A DNA stretch of 64,000 nt, taken from contig NC_133293.1 in NCBI RefSeq assembly GCF_005239225.2, positions 14,352,333 to 14,416,332 of the forward strand, read 5' to 3'. The position numbers and the translations under genes are program-made. Shown here piece after piece: positions 51,301 to 64,000 of the stretch. Within the stretch, counting starts at the first letter, position 1; every line of letters starts with the position of its first letter. The DNA comes from Populus alba (lineage: Eukaryota > Streptophyta > Magnoliopsida > Malpighiales > Salicaceae). The notes below the pieces were generated by a model that had not been told where the DNA came from, searched no databases, and was given only the letters and a program-made list of their open reading frames with translations.

Positions 51301-54300
51301 ATGAAGCCTCACATATTATTACTTACAAGCAATCTCCCTTTACCATCTCCAAATCTTCCCTTTGGAACAAGAAAGTCTCTCCCTCTCGCATTTCTCAGCA
51401 GAAACACTTCCATTCACTTCCCTCGCTTTCAAAACCCTAAATTTAAGGTTACTCTTCTTTCTTCCATTTTTCTCCGACTCCAAACCCTAATTTCTTATTC
51501 AATGTGTTTTTGTTTTGTTGCATAGGTTGTTGAAGCGGTGAGATTTGATTGTCCCGTAACGGACGTCACTGAATTGGAAGGCGAGGATTGTGAGTTGGTG
51601 CTCGAGACTTGCATCACGCGCACATTACCTCCGGCATTGACGCTGGAGCGAGGGATAGAGAGCATTAAGGCTGCCGTGGATGATTTAAAGTCGAATCCTC
51701 CGTGCTCTCTTCACGGTGTTTTCAGATTTCAGGTATAAAACTACAAATCAGAATGCTATAGTTTTTATTATTTATTTTAGTTTAAATATATGTTAGACTT
51801 TTTTGTTTGACTATGCCTATGCAGGTTGCTGTGCCGCCGAGTCCAAAAGCTTTGAATTGGTTCTGCTCGCTACCGGAGTCGGATGGTGTGTTCCCTCGTT
51901 TTTTTCTAAGCAAGGAGACAGAGGATGCGTCGTGCAAAAAACTCTATTTGCATAGGACTCGTGGAGTTTTCGGGCTTGGATCAGCAATTTGCTTTGAAGC
52001 GTCCTCTTACTGTGCTCCAGAAAAACTGAAGAGGATCAGGAGGTTAATTTCGTTTTTTGGTATTCGTAACTTCTTTTTAGTATGGATTTTTCGTTTTGAT
52101 TTCAAATTGAGCTTAGTGAACTCGTACGTTTTGCATTGTGATCATAATTGCCTTTTGTGGTTGATTCGGAGTTCAATCACCCGACTCAATAGGAAGAAGA
52201 GTTGTCGGAGCTAGTTTTTTATTTATCAAAGAAAGTTACGAAGTCATAAGACAAAAATATTATATTTAAGGAGTTGGTTTGGCATCCATCGGGGATAGGA
52301 TGCTGGTAATGCTGTTAAGATGGTTTTCCTTGTGCAACATAGGCATTATGACCCTCTTTGTTGAAAGAGGTATTTAGTTGGTCTATGATGATGTACTTGA
52401 GGGAAAAGGAGGGGGCTAAAATGGATGTGGAACAAAATAGTGCTAAATTCTCTTTATACCATTCAAACTTTATGCTAAGAAGTTACTTTTAAGAAGATCT
52501 GTAAGCACTTTTTTTTTTTTTTTTTTATTTGGGCTTCTACTGGAAGTAGAAGTACTTAGCACTGGTTGATTTTGATTGATTCGTGTGCCAACATTGTTTT
52601 TCTTAATTGATAAGGAAAATCTAAAGGCTGTCCTTATATTTTGTGTGCAGATATCTCTCAAGTGATTCCACCCATATAATGACTTATGGTTTTATGGATA
52701 TTAATTTCAACAAGGAGTCATCTTCAATCAAGCATGAGGCTGGTTTGTTTTACTTCTTGATTCCTGAGGTATATTAGCATTCTTTTACATGCTGGTTGGG
52801 AGACGTTGCAACTTTTCCTGTAAATTCTCTGAGATCCAGTCAAGAGCATCACTAGATAGATAGTTGCATTTTTCAACAGGTTGAGTTAGATGAGCAAGAA
52901 GAAGCATCTATTCTTGTCATAACTTTGGCATGGGATGAAAATTCCTGCTGGACTTTTGAACAAGCAATTCAATCTTTTGAGTCATCCATTTACCAGGTAT
53001 TCCGTGGTGTTATAGTTTGTAATTTCTTATGTTGGTACATGTGCCACATTTTGGTACAACTTGAAGAACTTGAGGAGATTCTACTAGGATAATATCAGCT
53101 GACATTTATGATTGAGTTGATCATCTCATTATGCTTAATTTGCTGTTCTGGCTTTGGTATCAATATCGTATGGTTTATAGCCAATTTTAGTGAAATAAAT
53201 TTAGTTCAATGCCTTTGTTCTAAATGTGGTTATTTGTCAAGTAGCTTTTCAGATCATCTTGCTTGATTCAGTTGCACAGTTATCCAACCACTATCTGATG
53301 TCTAATTTAAATCCTAGTGAATTTGCTAAATCTTCAAACTTTCATCTCAAAACTTAGTGTGCATATGGAAATTTGTAAATTTATTCATTGATGTACATGG
53401 TACTTTGTGGCATGTTCTTTAGTTGCATTTAATCGCTTTGGTTCTCAGTGTGATTCATATTGAATCCTGATTTCAAGTAATGTGATCTCTTTCATCTGGA
53501 GTGTGTTCAGATAGTGTTTTCCCTCCTTTGAGTTTTCTTCCTATTTCATTCTGTACCCTTGCTTTCTTTTCTTTTCTTTTCAGGCCAGTTTTTGCTTTTG
53601 GCCAGACACAGAGAGATGCTATTCCAAGTCCATAAAATCTACCTTCAGAAATTTCAATCTGATGGAGGCTAAAACATTCCAGATGGTATGCATTCAACAA
53701 TGTTTATTGAAGTTATACAATATAGTAATTGCTTTCCTTGTTTAATAGTAGATGTAACTCACTACTTTTTTGCTTTAAATTTTGATTGTTTATTCGTGAT
53801 TTGGTTTTGAAATTGGAATATCCCATGCTCATCCAGATAAATGGAGAATATATCTTTTGGCTTCTACCATGAAATCTCTGAGCTCTCAATAGGATTTGCA
53901 AAGCTGATGACTGATTTTATTATTGATTTAAAGATATGAGCACTTTATAGTGTTGCAACCCTTATATGAAAACAAAAACCCAACTGAAGTAAAAACTTAT
54001 AATAACCGACTTAAAATGTTGTGAAAACAAAAACCTGTACATTAAGAAAAGTGCCACAAGTGAGTACATAATGCTAAAATATCTTTACCTGCATATGGGT
54101 ACAATATTTGTCCTCAACTTTTGTTGTAGGTTGAAGTTACTCGTCTTTTCATCTTTATGCATGGATGCATCGTAAAATCTTGATAAATAATTTTGCACTT
54201 TTCGTCTTTTTTGCTATGTTATCCATACAATGGCCTAAAGAAGTCTATGATATCAATCTACAATAATCTCCCTCCTCTTCTTCTATTATGAACAAAACAA

Positions 54301-57300
54301 GTTTATTGGCTGAAAAAAAGTGTCATAATGGCATGAAAATATCAAAGAACCATCTCAACCTAAATACTTAAGTTATTAGGTGAGGCTCTAATAATGGTTT
54401 TATATTATTTTTTAACTTACTCCCTTAATTGAAAGCTCTTTAAGCTTGAAACTTGCATAGACTCACCATTACTTTGAGCTTAATTTTTATTAATTTAATT
54501 AGTTCGAATGGGGTGGTGAGATTTGGTGAGGTTTGAACTCTTGAACGTTTGATCATCAAGCTTTGATATAAATCAAAGAACCATCTCAATTCAAACAAGT
54601 TATTAGGCGAGGCATCAATAATGGTTTTATATCCCTCTTTAACAGGCATGATAGTTTGTACTCACTTTTTACAATGTGTATACACTTGGTATATTTCTAG
54701 ATTTACTGGAGTCACATTCTATAGGTTCTATCTTATTCTCAACCATCATTTGTTATGCTCCATAGTACCTTAAATTACCTCATTCTAGTTTAGTCTATTG
54801 GTATTTTGTTTTCTTCAAGGTTCAAATAGCAAGTGCAAACCAACTTTAATTGGAAACTCTCTACTCTCACCCTCAATCATAATCCCAACCTTGTTACCAT
54901 GTGTTCTTTCATCTCTTAGATCACATTTATTCCATCATTTTTTTTTACTCTCACTACAAATCTTCCTTTGTAATCATGTTGTATTCTTTTCTTACATCTA
55001 TAAAAACCATTTGGAGATCTTTCCTCTTTTCTCCATTCTGTCACTAAACTAGTGGGGTGATAAAACAGCCTCCAGAAGTTGATACTCCATTCATAAAACC
55101 TAACTGATTCTTTGATGTCCTTCTTTTGTGTCTTAATGTATTGTTAATCATCACATATACATCTGATTTTCATAACCTTAAACAATTAAATTCTGAAGTC
55201 AGACATGTCTGTCCTTCCTCTTTTCAGTAATTCAGCAGTATGGTTTTTTCAGGCTTGTACAGATGCTCTGTTTTTGGACAGAAGGGATTATCAGGCTGAC
55301 ACCGCAGAACTGGTATCCCCTTTTTCCTGGTAATTGTTCATCCCTTCATTTTTTTCTTGATCTCTGATTTGTTTATCTGGTATTATGCAATTTTTTTTTT
55401 TTTTACAAAAGCTTGAGTGGTGAATTTGATGGTCATTTATAGACAATTTGAAATTCTTATGTCTCCTAAATTTTCATTGCAGAGAAGGACCAAATTTTCC
55501 ACTCAGTTTTGTTTCAGGCTTTCACCAGCGGTAGGCGTTTCGAGTAACATGGTATGTTACTGTTATGTTAGCTAATTTGAAAATTATTTGTTGTTGAACT
55601 TGTTTGCACATTGGAGATATTTAGAGTGAGAAAACATGCTAGGAGGTGTTTCTTAACTGAGATTCAATAGGGATTTAAATGGTCTCTTATATTGATATTA
55701 TATTTTTTGGTTTCATTTTGGAGGGTGTGCATTCTGCTTTTTGTACTCTTAATAACAAAATATATAGTGTAGCACCTTCTGAAGGCCAAATGTGAATGTG
55801 CTGGACATGAAATTTCTCAGTTTTGTTGGTAATTCATCAACCTAGTGGTATGGCCATGCATGTGTATTCTGATTCTTGACATAACATAAATCATGGGTAA
55901 GTATTGGACATTATATGGCATCATAAACATCAAAAGGGAATTTCAAATTTGAGTGTTAAAAAAGGACAATTTCGTTCAAAATTAAACATATATTTGCTTA
56001 GGCCCTATTTAGTAAGCAAATCGTCAATCTAGTCTATATCATGCATATTCTGTGTGTTGAAAATCTTGAGTAAATATTGGCAATATATGGCATGATAAAC
56101 ATTGAAATAGAATTTCAAAAATTTGGAAGTCTTTCCGTGCTTCTTGGGTATAAAGTTCTACACCTTTATGAACCCATACAGAAGCAAAGGCAATTTAGTT
56201 CATTCTCAAAAAGAAAAAAAGAAAAAAGAAAAACGACAGACAATTTAGCTCAAAATCAAACATATCTTTGACCCCAGCTAAATGCATTAATTGACATGTA
56301 ACTGATTAAATTCAACAATGTGCTGCATTCCAAAGCATTTTGAAAATTTAGAAAGAACAAAGCTGGGAAATGATTGTTCAATGTATCTTTCTCTTTTGAC
56401 TATCAGTTGGATGATGCTGGTGAAACAAGTTACTCTCTGCAAGATCAATCAAATATCAATGCTGTTTGGGCTTCACTTATAGTGGAAGAATGTTCTCGTC
56501 TTGGTATAATGGTGAGCAAGAATTTTCATCTGTTGAATTTCTATTTTGTTCCATGTCTGATTGATACTTTCTTTCAGTACTTTTGTGTAGCTCCAGGCTC
56601 AAGATCATCACCTCTTGCCATCGCTGCTTCCACTCATCCCCTAACAACATGTATTTCATGCTTTGATGAGCGCTCTCTTGCATTTCATGCTGTTGGTTAT
56701 TCAAAGGGGTCTCATAAACCAGCAGTCATCATAACATCATCAGGCACTGCAGTTTCAAATCTTCTTCCTGCTGTAAGTTTCATAGAAGAAGCATAAAACC
56801 AGAAGCTTAATTTATTGAGAGCAAAGGGCATTTCACAGTCCAATGATTTCACAGTCATCATACTCATTTTCCTAATACGCATAAAACATGTGTTAATTCC
56901 ATATCATCTTTTAGGCTGGCTCAACCTTTCAAGTTTGTGGTTGCAAGACATAATTTTTAACTGCCACACTTTGCATGAAACTTCTTCTTCCTTTTCTCTT
57001 TCTTGCATGCACAGCTTCATGAGCTATTGTTTCTTTCCAGTGTATTCCTACCTTATATTTTTAAATATTCATCTCATTTTCAGTATTATGTATGAGATTA
57101 GTTTTGACTAGCAACAACTACAGGTTGTGGAAGCTAGTCAGGATTTTGTGCCACTTCTATTGCTGACTGCAGATCGTCCTCCTGAGCTTCTTGATGCTGG
57201 GGCAAACCAAGCAATTAATCAGGTATACAATTATGAATTTTATCCAAATTTGTAATTCGCAACAGATTGTTTTTTTTTTTTGGGTTGAAAAACTCATGCA

Positions 57301-60300
57301 CCACATGGTTCAAATGTATGTCAGGTGAACCATTTTGGTTCTTTTGTGAGGTTCACCTTCAGTCTTCCTGCACCTACTGATAATATTCCTGCGCGGATGG
57401 TGCTTACGACAATTGACTCCGCTGTGCATTGGGCAACCTCTTTGCCATATGGCCCTGTTCATATTAATTGTCCTTTCAGAGAGCCTCTGGATGATAGTTC
57501 AGACAATTGGATGTTAAGCTGTTTAAAAGGATTGGATATTTGGATGTCTGGTGCGGAACCATTCACTAAATATATTCAATTGCAAAATTCTCTTGCATGT
57601 AAAGATGGTGCTTGTGTCCCAATGGCAGAGGTTCTTGAAATAATTAAAGGGACTGATAGAGGGCTTTTACTTCTTGGTGCAATTCACACAGAAGATGAAA
57701 TATGGGCGGCTCTTCTCTTGGCTAAGCACCTTAATTGGCCTGTTGTAGCTGACATCTTATCAGGGCTAAGATTAAGAAAGCTCCTTCCTTCTCTTCCTGA
57801 AATTGAAGAGAATGTTTTATTTGTTGATCATCTAGACCATGCTTTACTGTCGGAACGGGTCAGGGGTTGGATTCGTTTTGATGTGATTGTTCAGGTATAA
57901 ACGAATTGGTTATTTTTTATTTATTAAGTCTACTGTGTGTGATTTTAATTGAAATTACTACCTTAGAAGTTCAAGACATCTTAAAGGAAGTTGGTTACCA
58001 AGATGATAGCAGTCAAATTTGAGTACTAAATTTACTACATTTGATTTCATTCAAATTACATCCTTAGAAGTTTAAGCATGAAAAAGATGTGAAATTCTGG
58101 GCAGCATTGAAAGGTGCTCTTTGATAAGTTTATGATGAAAGAGCTGGCAAGAGACGAGTAAATGGTATTACTCCGAAATTCACAATTTTGCGAGTCTTAT
58201 CTCACGCCACAGTTACCACTACATGTCTCCAATTAAGAAAAAGATTTTTATGCACATCTTCAACGAAAACAGTACCCTATTTGGACTTATTCTGTATGTA
58301 CTGATTCCATAACAAGTTAATCCTTTTTATTCATCAATTATATCTTCTTGTTTCGAATTATATACAGATTGGAAGCCGGATAACAAGCAAGCGTGTCAGT
58401 CAAATGGTGGAAGAATGTTTTCCATGCACATATATCTTAGTTGACAACCACCCTTGCCGTCACGATCCATCACATTTTGTAACACACAGAGTGCAGTGCT
58501 CCATTTGTCAGTTTGCTGACAGCTTAATGAAAGCTCAATTTTCACACAGGAACAGCAAATGGTGTTGTTTTCTACGAGTTTTGAATACAATGGTATTTGA
58601 TCTAACCTTATGATACTATTTTAGTATTTTAAACTTTCTTGTGATCTTAGTCTTCTGACAGTTTGATGATCATGTGAGTTGGTGGTGCCATTGTCAACGT
58701 AAGCAAATATTCTAGTTAACATTCCTCATATGGTAGCATGCCGTGTTTTTATTTCTTATGTTTGTATGTATGTATGTATGTTTTCTTATGTTTTTGTCTT
58801 TTTTCTTGCAGGTTTCCTGGGATATATCATTTCAAATTAACGCAGAGAACTCATTAACCGAGCCTCATGTTGCACATGTAATTACAGAAGCTCTTTCAGC
58901 CGAGTCTGCTCTTTTTGTTGGCAACAGCATGGTAATACGTGATGCAGACATGTATGGACACAATTGTAAAACTCATGCTCATAGCATTGCACATATGATG
59001 TTAGACTCAGAACTTCCATATCTTGGGATAAGAGTGGCTGGCAACAGGGGAGCTAGTGGTATTGATGGTTTGCTTAGCACAGCAATTGGTTTTGCTGTTG
59101 GATGCAATAAACAAGTTAGTGTTAAAAATTTGTTTTCATTTCAGTAATAGTCCGTGCTTTAACTCATTCAGTTCTTGAGTTCAAGCATTTATTCCTTTTC
59201 ACCCTATTAGTTGATATATCTGTCTGCACTATTTTGTATTTATAATTTTCATGAACTTACATGTGTTCATACTCTGGTAATCATGTGTAGGTACTTTGTT
59301 TGGTTGGAGATGTTTCTATGCTTCATGATACAAATGGCTTGGCAATTTTGACTCAGAGGTCCACGATGTACTTTTTATTTTGTGGATTTGTGTGATTTTC
59401 TTGAGATTTATTGATGTTGTAAAGGAATGATTTTGAAGTCCTTAAGATCTTGATGCAGCTAACTTCAATCACTGTGCTTTGAAAACCAGCATCAGTAGTC
59501 CTTGTGTGGAATTGCATGAGGCATGATAAACTGTGGAGGGACTAAAGTTCTGCTCCACAGTATCTCAGGAACTATTCTGTTGGTTTAAAAGGGCTATAGT
59601 CACAATTTAATCAAACTAGAATCTCAGGAACAATTACTCTTGTAACAATTTCATGTACAGGTGTCTTCATATATTTAGCAGCAGTTGCTTGGTTTCGTTC
59701 TCAAAGTAGTCTTACAATACACCTAACTTATCATTGATGTTCTCTCAATTATCTAATTTATACTAAGCAGCACAATGTTACATGCAAAACAATCTACATG
59801 GCCAAACCCAATTAGTTTTTACAAGGATTTGACTTTCTGAAGGATGTCAATTTTTATACTAATTTTTAAAGGATTGACTTTCTGAAGGGTGTCAAGGAAA
59901 CCAATGAGGATACTTGTGATAAACAATCATGGTGGAGCAATTTTCAGCCTCCTTCCTATTGCAGATAAAACTGACCCTCGAATATTGGATCAGTATTTCT
60001 ACACTTCCCATAGAATATCCATTCATAAACTTTGTGCAGCACACAGGTAAAAAAATCAAACTTTAGCTGGTTGTATTTGAAATATGCTTGTCTGAGTTTG
60101 CTCCTGTCATGTATCACATGGCTTTATATGTAATCTGAATTTTTACTGGTTTATTTAGTTGATTTTAAGTATTAAAATGCCAAGAGATTTTCTTGAATAG
60201 TGATGGCCATATGGTTCATTTGTGACATGAAATGAAGTTCTGAAATATTATGGTCATGCCTTAATAGTCTCAAATTTATCTAATTTTGTATCTTAGAAAT

Positions 60301-63300
60301 GAAGTTCTTGCTTCTCTAAGATTGGGGGTTATCACTTTTTTGCCTGTTTCTTCATACAAATTGCCAAGTGTATCTCTATAGTTTTTTCAAATCTTGAAAT
60401 GACATTTGGTTGAATATACCATTGAAACTCTGTGTGTGTGTGTAAATGGCTTTTTTTTTTTTTTTTAAATCCAATTTAAATTTAATGGCTTGCAGTGTGA
60501 GACATTTACGAGTGAAGACGAAGGTGGAACTTCAAGAGGCTTTACTTAAATTTGAACATGAGAAGACAGATTGTGTAATTGAAGTGGAGAGCGGCATTGG
60601 TGCCAATTCAACCTTCCACAGGTTGAAGTTTGCTTTGTGATTGTCCTTTTTAGAAAAATTCAACATCTAATTCCTTGTGCAGTCCACTGACAAATGGTTC
60701 TTTCAGTACTTTAAGCAAATCTGCACAGCAAGCAGCAGATCATGCTTTAAGCATTCTCTCAAGGCTTTCTGTTCAAGTTTCCATTTCAGATGGGTTATTT
60801 CTCTGCAAGATCCGTAAAATGAATTTTTCACTGTACAGGTTAGGCTTTTTTAAGACATAAATATTTTAAATTGCTTCCACATCATGAACTTTACATTATT
60901 AGGCTGCAAGTTTCTATTATTTTGTGTGACAGGATTCAACTCTGTGCTCCTCCTACCTCGAGCTTTGTTGATCATCATCAGAATGAGTTCCATAGGGAAG
61001 GTTATATTTTATCCGTGTCTCTTGAAGATGGAAGTGTTGGGTATGGTGAGGTTGGTTTTGGGTTTAACTTTTCAGTTCTTGTTCAACTATTATTTTTTCC
61101 CTTGTTCTTCTCCTCTTGGGCTCCATGTGAAAATCTCTACTTGTGATGTTCGTAAGATTGTATTCCTGATGTTTCCATATCATGCTGCTTTGTTGCTGTT
61201 GTTTACACAAAAATTTCGGTGTTTTCACTACTCCAATTGAATGTATAGTATATTGGTTAACATCTCATTTATCTGAGGTTGAATTATTAGGAGGAATGTG
61301 AATGGTTACAGTACTTGTGTCTAATATTGCTAAAGTTTAGTTGTGCAGAATTGGTGGATTGTGGTCATTGAAAGATAATGTTGAGCAATATGATCATTTC
61401 AATGGTGATAAATTTTCAGTCAATGAGCAATTGATTATGAATTTCAGTTTTGCTATCTCCTTGTGACTCAGTGAAGTGCAAGTCATCTAATTTTGGGGAA
61501 TTGTAGTGTATTTCAGTCACTTGAAATTAGAAAACAAACGTACTAAAAGATTTTTTTTCCTTACTGCAAAAAAGCAAACCAAAGATTTCTACTCATAACA
61601 TAAATAAGTGGACCTGCCATGTAGTTTATTTAGACACTTAGAGTGATGGTTACAATGCTGTATAAAATATGGCATAAGAAATCATACATTTTTTCCTGGC
61701 TCTTTGGCCAGTTTGATGCTATAAAATATATTCAAAATTTATAAGCGGTCTACATCTCTCTTGTGAAACCTAGTAAACTATGCCAGTTCAATTTTCCTTT
61801 CTTGAGATTGACATTTGACACCTGGAAATAGCACAATTTTCTAGAAACTTGCATATTGTATGGGTGAGAAAGCCAGAAGGGAGAAAAATTGTAATTGGAG
61901 GAGTATGCATGTTTAGCTTTCCTTTTTGTTAGGTGAACAGAGTTTGAACACAAAATTATATCTCAGGTATGATTGCAAACAATGTCAATACCCCTTCCCC
62001 CTCTCGAATATGGTTTTTTCTTAATTAAAATTTCTCAACAATTTTGACATTCATACAAGTCCCTTATCCTATGGCATTTCTGTACCTTAAAAGAAACAAA
62101 TGTTAAATGTAAAATATTGTCCTTTATTTCTGTAACCTTGTCCAAATTTGAGGATTACTTTATCCTTTGTTACTGTCATTGAAAAGGTTGCACCTCTTGA
62201 AATCCACAAAGAAAATCTGGCGGATGTAGAAGAGCAGCTTCTATTTCTTCTTCATGTCATTAAAGGAATCGAGATTAATGTTTCCCTTCCCATTCTGAAA
62301 GGCTCTTTCACTTCTTGGATATGGAGCAACTTAGGAATTATGGTAGGTATATATATCTCCAATTTCTATGCACATATGTGCATTCCCAGTACATTTAGTT
62401 TCAAGCAAATCAGAGGGAAAAGGTTATGAGATGTATGTCATGCTCCTTCCGTGGTGGGCTAATGCACATTTGATCCATTGTTGTTACTCAGGCATGTTCA
62501 ATCTTTCCAAGTGTTAGATGTGGTCTTGAAATGGCTATCTTGAACGCCATAGCAGTAAGTCAAGGTTCCAGTTTTATAAGTATGCTTCAACCTGGGATGA
62601 TAAATGAGGAAATTTATGAAAAGTCAAGCGTTAAGATATGTGCCCTTATTGATTCTAACGGGACTCCGACTGAGGTTGCTTATATTGCTTCCTCACTTGT
62701 TGAAGAAGGATTCACTGCAATAAAACTCAAAGTAAGTTGTAGTGGAACTGCTAGAATGCCGTCAATAACTACAATACTTTTTAACTTTTCTCAAAGCTAA
62801 TTTTGCTTCATATTATTATATTGTTATTGGTAACTCAATTTAGATTACCACTAGCTTACAAGCTTGAATTTCTTTCCCAACAGGTTGCACGTCGGGCAGA
62901 TCCCATTCAAGATGCTACAGTTATATGCAAAGTACGAAAGGAAGTTGGTCCATGTATTGAACTCCGTGTGGATGCCAACAGAAAATGGACCTATGAAGAA
63001 GCTATCCAGTTTGGCTTCCTTGTAAAAGATTGTGACCTACAATATATTGAGGTATAATTTACAGGAAACTGGTGAATGATCCATGCTGCTTCTTTGTCCT
63101 GAGGATTTAGTAGTTTAGTTCATGATACTTTGTACAAAACTCCTTGGGATATCTCGGTGCAAAGTTTATAGTCACTATTGACAATTTAACAATATATTTA
63201 TTTCAATACATTCAATTTGGGCCTTAATGGTGCTTATTAACAAGTTATCCATAGGTAATATTTGTACTTTTTTTTACTGATTAGTTTCCTTATTTCAGGA

Positions 63301-63442
63301 ACCTGTTGAGAATGTTGATGATATTGTGAAGTTCTGTGAAGAAACTGGCTTACCTGCAGCTCTTGATGAAACTATCGACAATTTTCAAGAAAGTCATCTT
63401 AAAATGCTTGCGAAGTATACTCACCCTGGAATAGTTGCTGTG
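51301..63442 (+). CDS. PHYLLO: PHYLLO: fused MenF-remnant/MenD/MenC(/MenH) of phylloquinone synthesis (3' end outside)
   Basis: Twenty-three GT-AG exons keep one frame for 1290 codons: 51301-51447, 51526-51732, 51825-52042, 52651-52768, 52880-52996, 53584-53685, 55253-55312, 55483-55551, 56407-56511, 56578-56772, 57124-57222, 57325-57894, 58368-58592, 58812-59114, 59291-59358, 59888-60046, 60496-60621, 60683-60838, 60933-61050, 62187-62342, 62492-62731, 62884-63051, 63299-63442. Residues 1-49 are a plastid transit peptide. Residues 50-345 match the N-terminal MenF part, without the chorismate-binding half. Residues 350-960 are MenD (SEPHCHC synthase) with [14 protein letters not shown], the thiamine site [12 protein letters not shown] and NNHGGAIF. 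From about 1015 is MenC (o-succinylbenzoate synthase): KLK at 1184-1186, Asp1216, Glu1242 and Asp1265 are the expected catalytic and Mg ligands. The last MenC Lys and all of MenH lie past the window. An in-frame ATG at 51214 would add 29 residues; the later one better fits the Arabidopsis N-terminus. Confidence 0.96.
59823..59895 (+). repeat. tandem duplication across a PHYLLO splice acceptor
   Basis: AAGGATTTGACTTTCTGAAG with GATGTCAA (59823-59850) recurs as AAGGATTGACTTTCTGAAG with GGTGTCAA (59869-59895), offset 46 bases. The second copy carries the acceptor used for exon 16 (exon starts 59888). Confidence 0.9.
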
Positions 63443-64000
63443 GTTAGTGGTGCTGAATATTCTCTTTATCTTGATCATCATTCATGTGGAAGTAGAGATA
63501 ATGGTAGCTTAGCTTTACTGAGATGAAGCACTCACTTGAGAAGTTTAGGCAGATGATTTGTAGACATGAAATTAACCCGGCCAGATATGTTTGATAGTAT
63601 TGAGAACAATATATATTCATTAATAATAGGCTGTATTTGCAACTATATCAATTACAGGTTCAAATTAGTTTATGATGGTGGAATGACAAGCTTTGAAAGA
63701 CTGACTGGCAGCATTATGAGAGCATAGTTGTTTTTTAGACTGTTTTATGACTGTCATCCTTGTTGTCTTTATCTTGATCCTCATCATTGCTGTCACCAAT
63801 AGTTTATCCACGATTATTAGTATCTGCTGTTGAAAATTGATATTTTTGTTATTTTTAACATTTATTGGAAACAAAACCATTTATACAACTTTAAATCAGA
63901 TGAATGCACTAAAAGTCCTCAGAGACAATGTAATATCTTAGTTTCATTCTTTATGGTTGTCTTACCCAGAATTCTACAATAAATTGAAGCTAGTTTGTTG

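Overview
The window is nuclear DNA of a flowering plant. The coding genes are separated by A+T-rich intergenic DNA, are mostly cut by short GT-AG introns, and include plastid-targeted and plant-only families (PHYLLO, phytosulfokine, class III peroxidase, SOB FIVE-LIKE). Protein style and repeat style suggest a woody eudicot such as poplar or willow (Salicaceae); that placement is an inference from memory, not a search.

Layout, left to right. 1-1240: start of a minus-strand gene with a 5'UTR intron, cut by the window edge. 1.3-9.2 kb: gene-poor DNA with a recurrent A/T-rich repeat and a ~300 bp imperfect tandem duplication. 9306-10663 (-): a four-exon class III peroxidase very like Arabidopsis PER11. 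12141-12956 (-): a proteasome assembly chaperone 1 homologue. 16933-20278 (-): a six-exon ceramide synthase of the LOH1/LOH3 type. 24468-24920 (+): a SOB FIVE-LIKE (SOFL) gene. 27666-27779 (-): a 37-residue membrane microprotein too short for usual ORF cut-offs. About 29788-34535 (-): a plastid chaperonin 60 subunit of the beta-4 type, thirteen exons placed, one intron of the GC-AG class. 36772-37131 (+): a phytosulfokine precursor with an intact YIYTQ peptide. 40337-40969 (-): an intronless bZIP factor. 41-48.9 kb: gene-poor, with a decayed 5'-truncated LINE. 48976-50449 (-): a three-exon ZIP metal transporter. 51301 to the window end (+): twenty-three exons of PHYLLO, the fused MenF-remnant/MenD/MenC/MenH gene of phylloquinone synthesis; the end of MenC and all of MenH lie beyond the window.

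The genes do not form one pathway. PHYLLO makes the phylloquinone precursor in plastids and Cpn60-beta4 serves plastid protein folding (NDH assembly in Arabidopsis); the others act in lignin/peroxide chemistry, sphingolipids, proteasome assembly, cytokinin-related growth, peptide signalling, transcription and metal uptake. Gene order is informative: as recalled, PER11, SOFL2, bZIP8 and PHYLLO lie in the same order on Arabidopsis chromosome 1 (At1g68850-68890), SOFL1 and CPN60B4 are neighbours near At1g26210-26230, and LOH3 and PSK1 are neighbours (At1g13580/13590). The window therefore looks like a less-fractionated version of an ancestral block.
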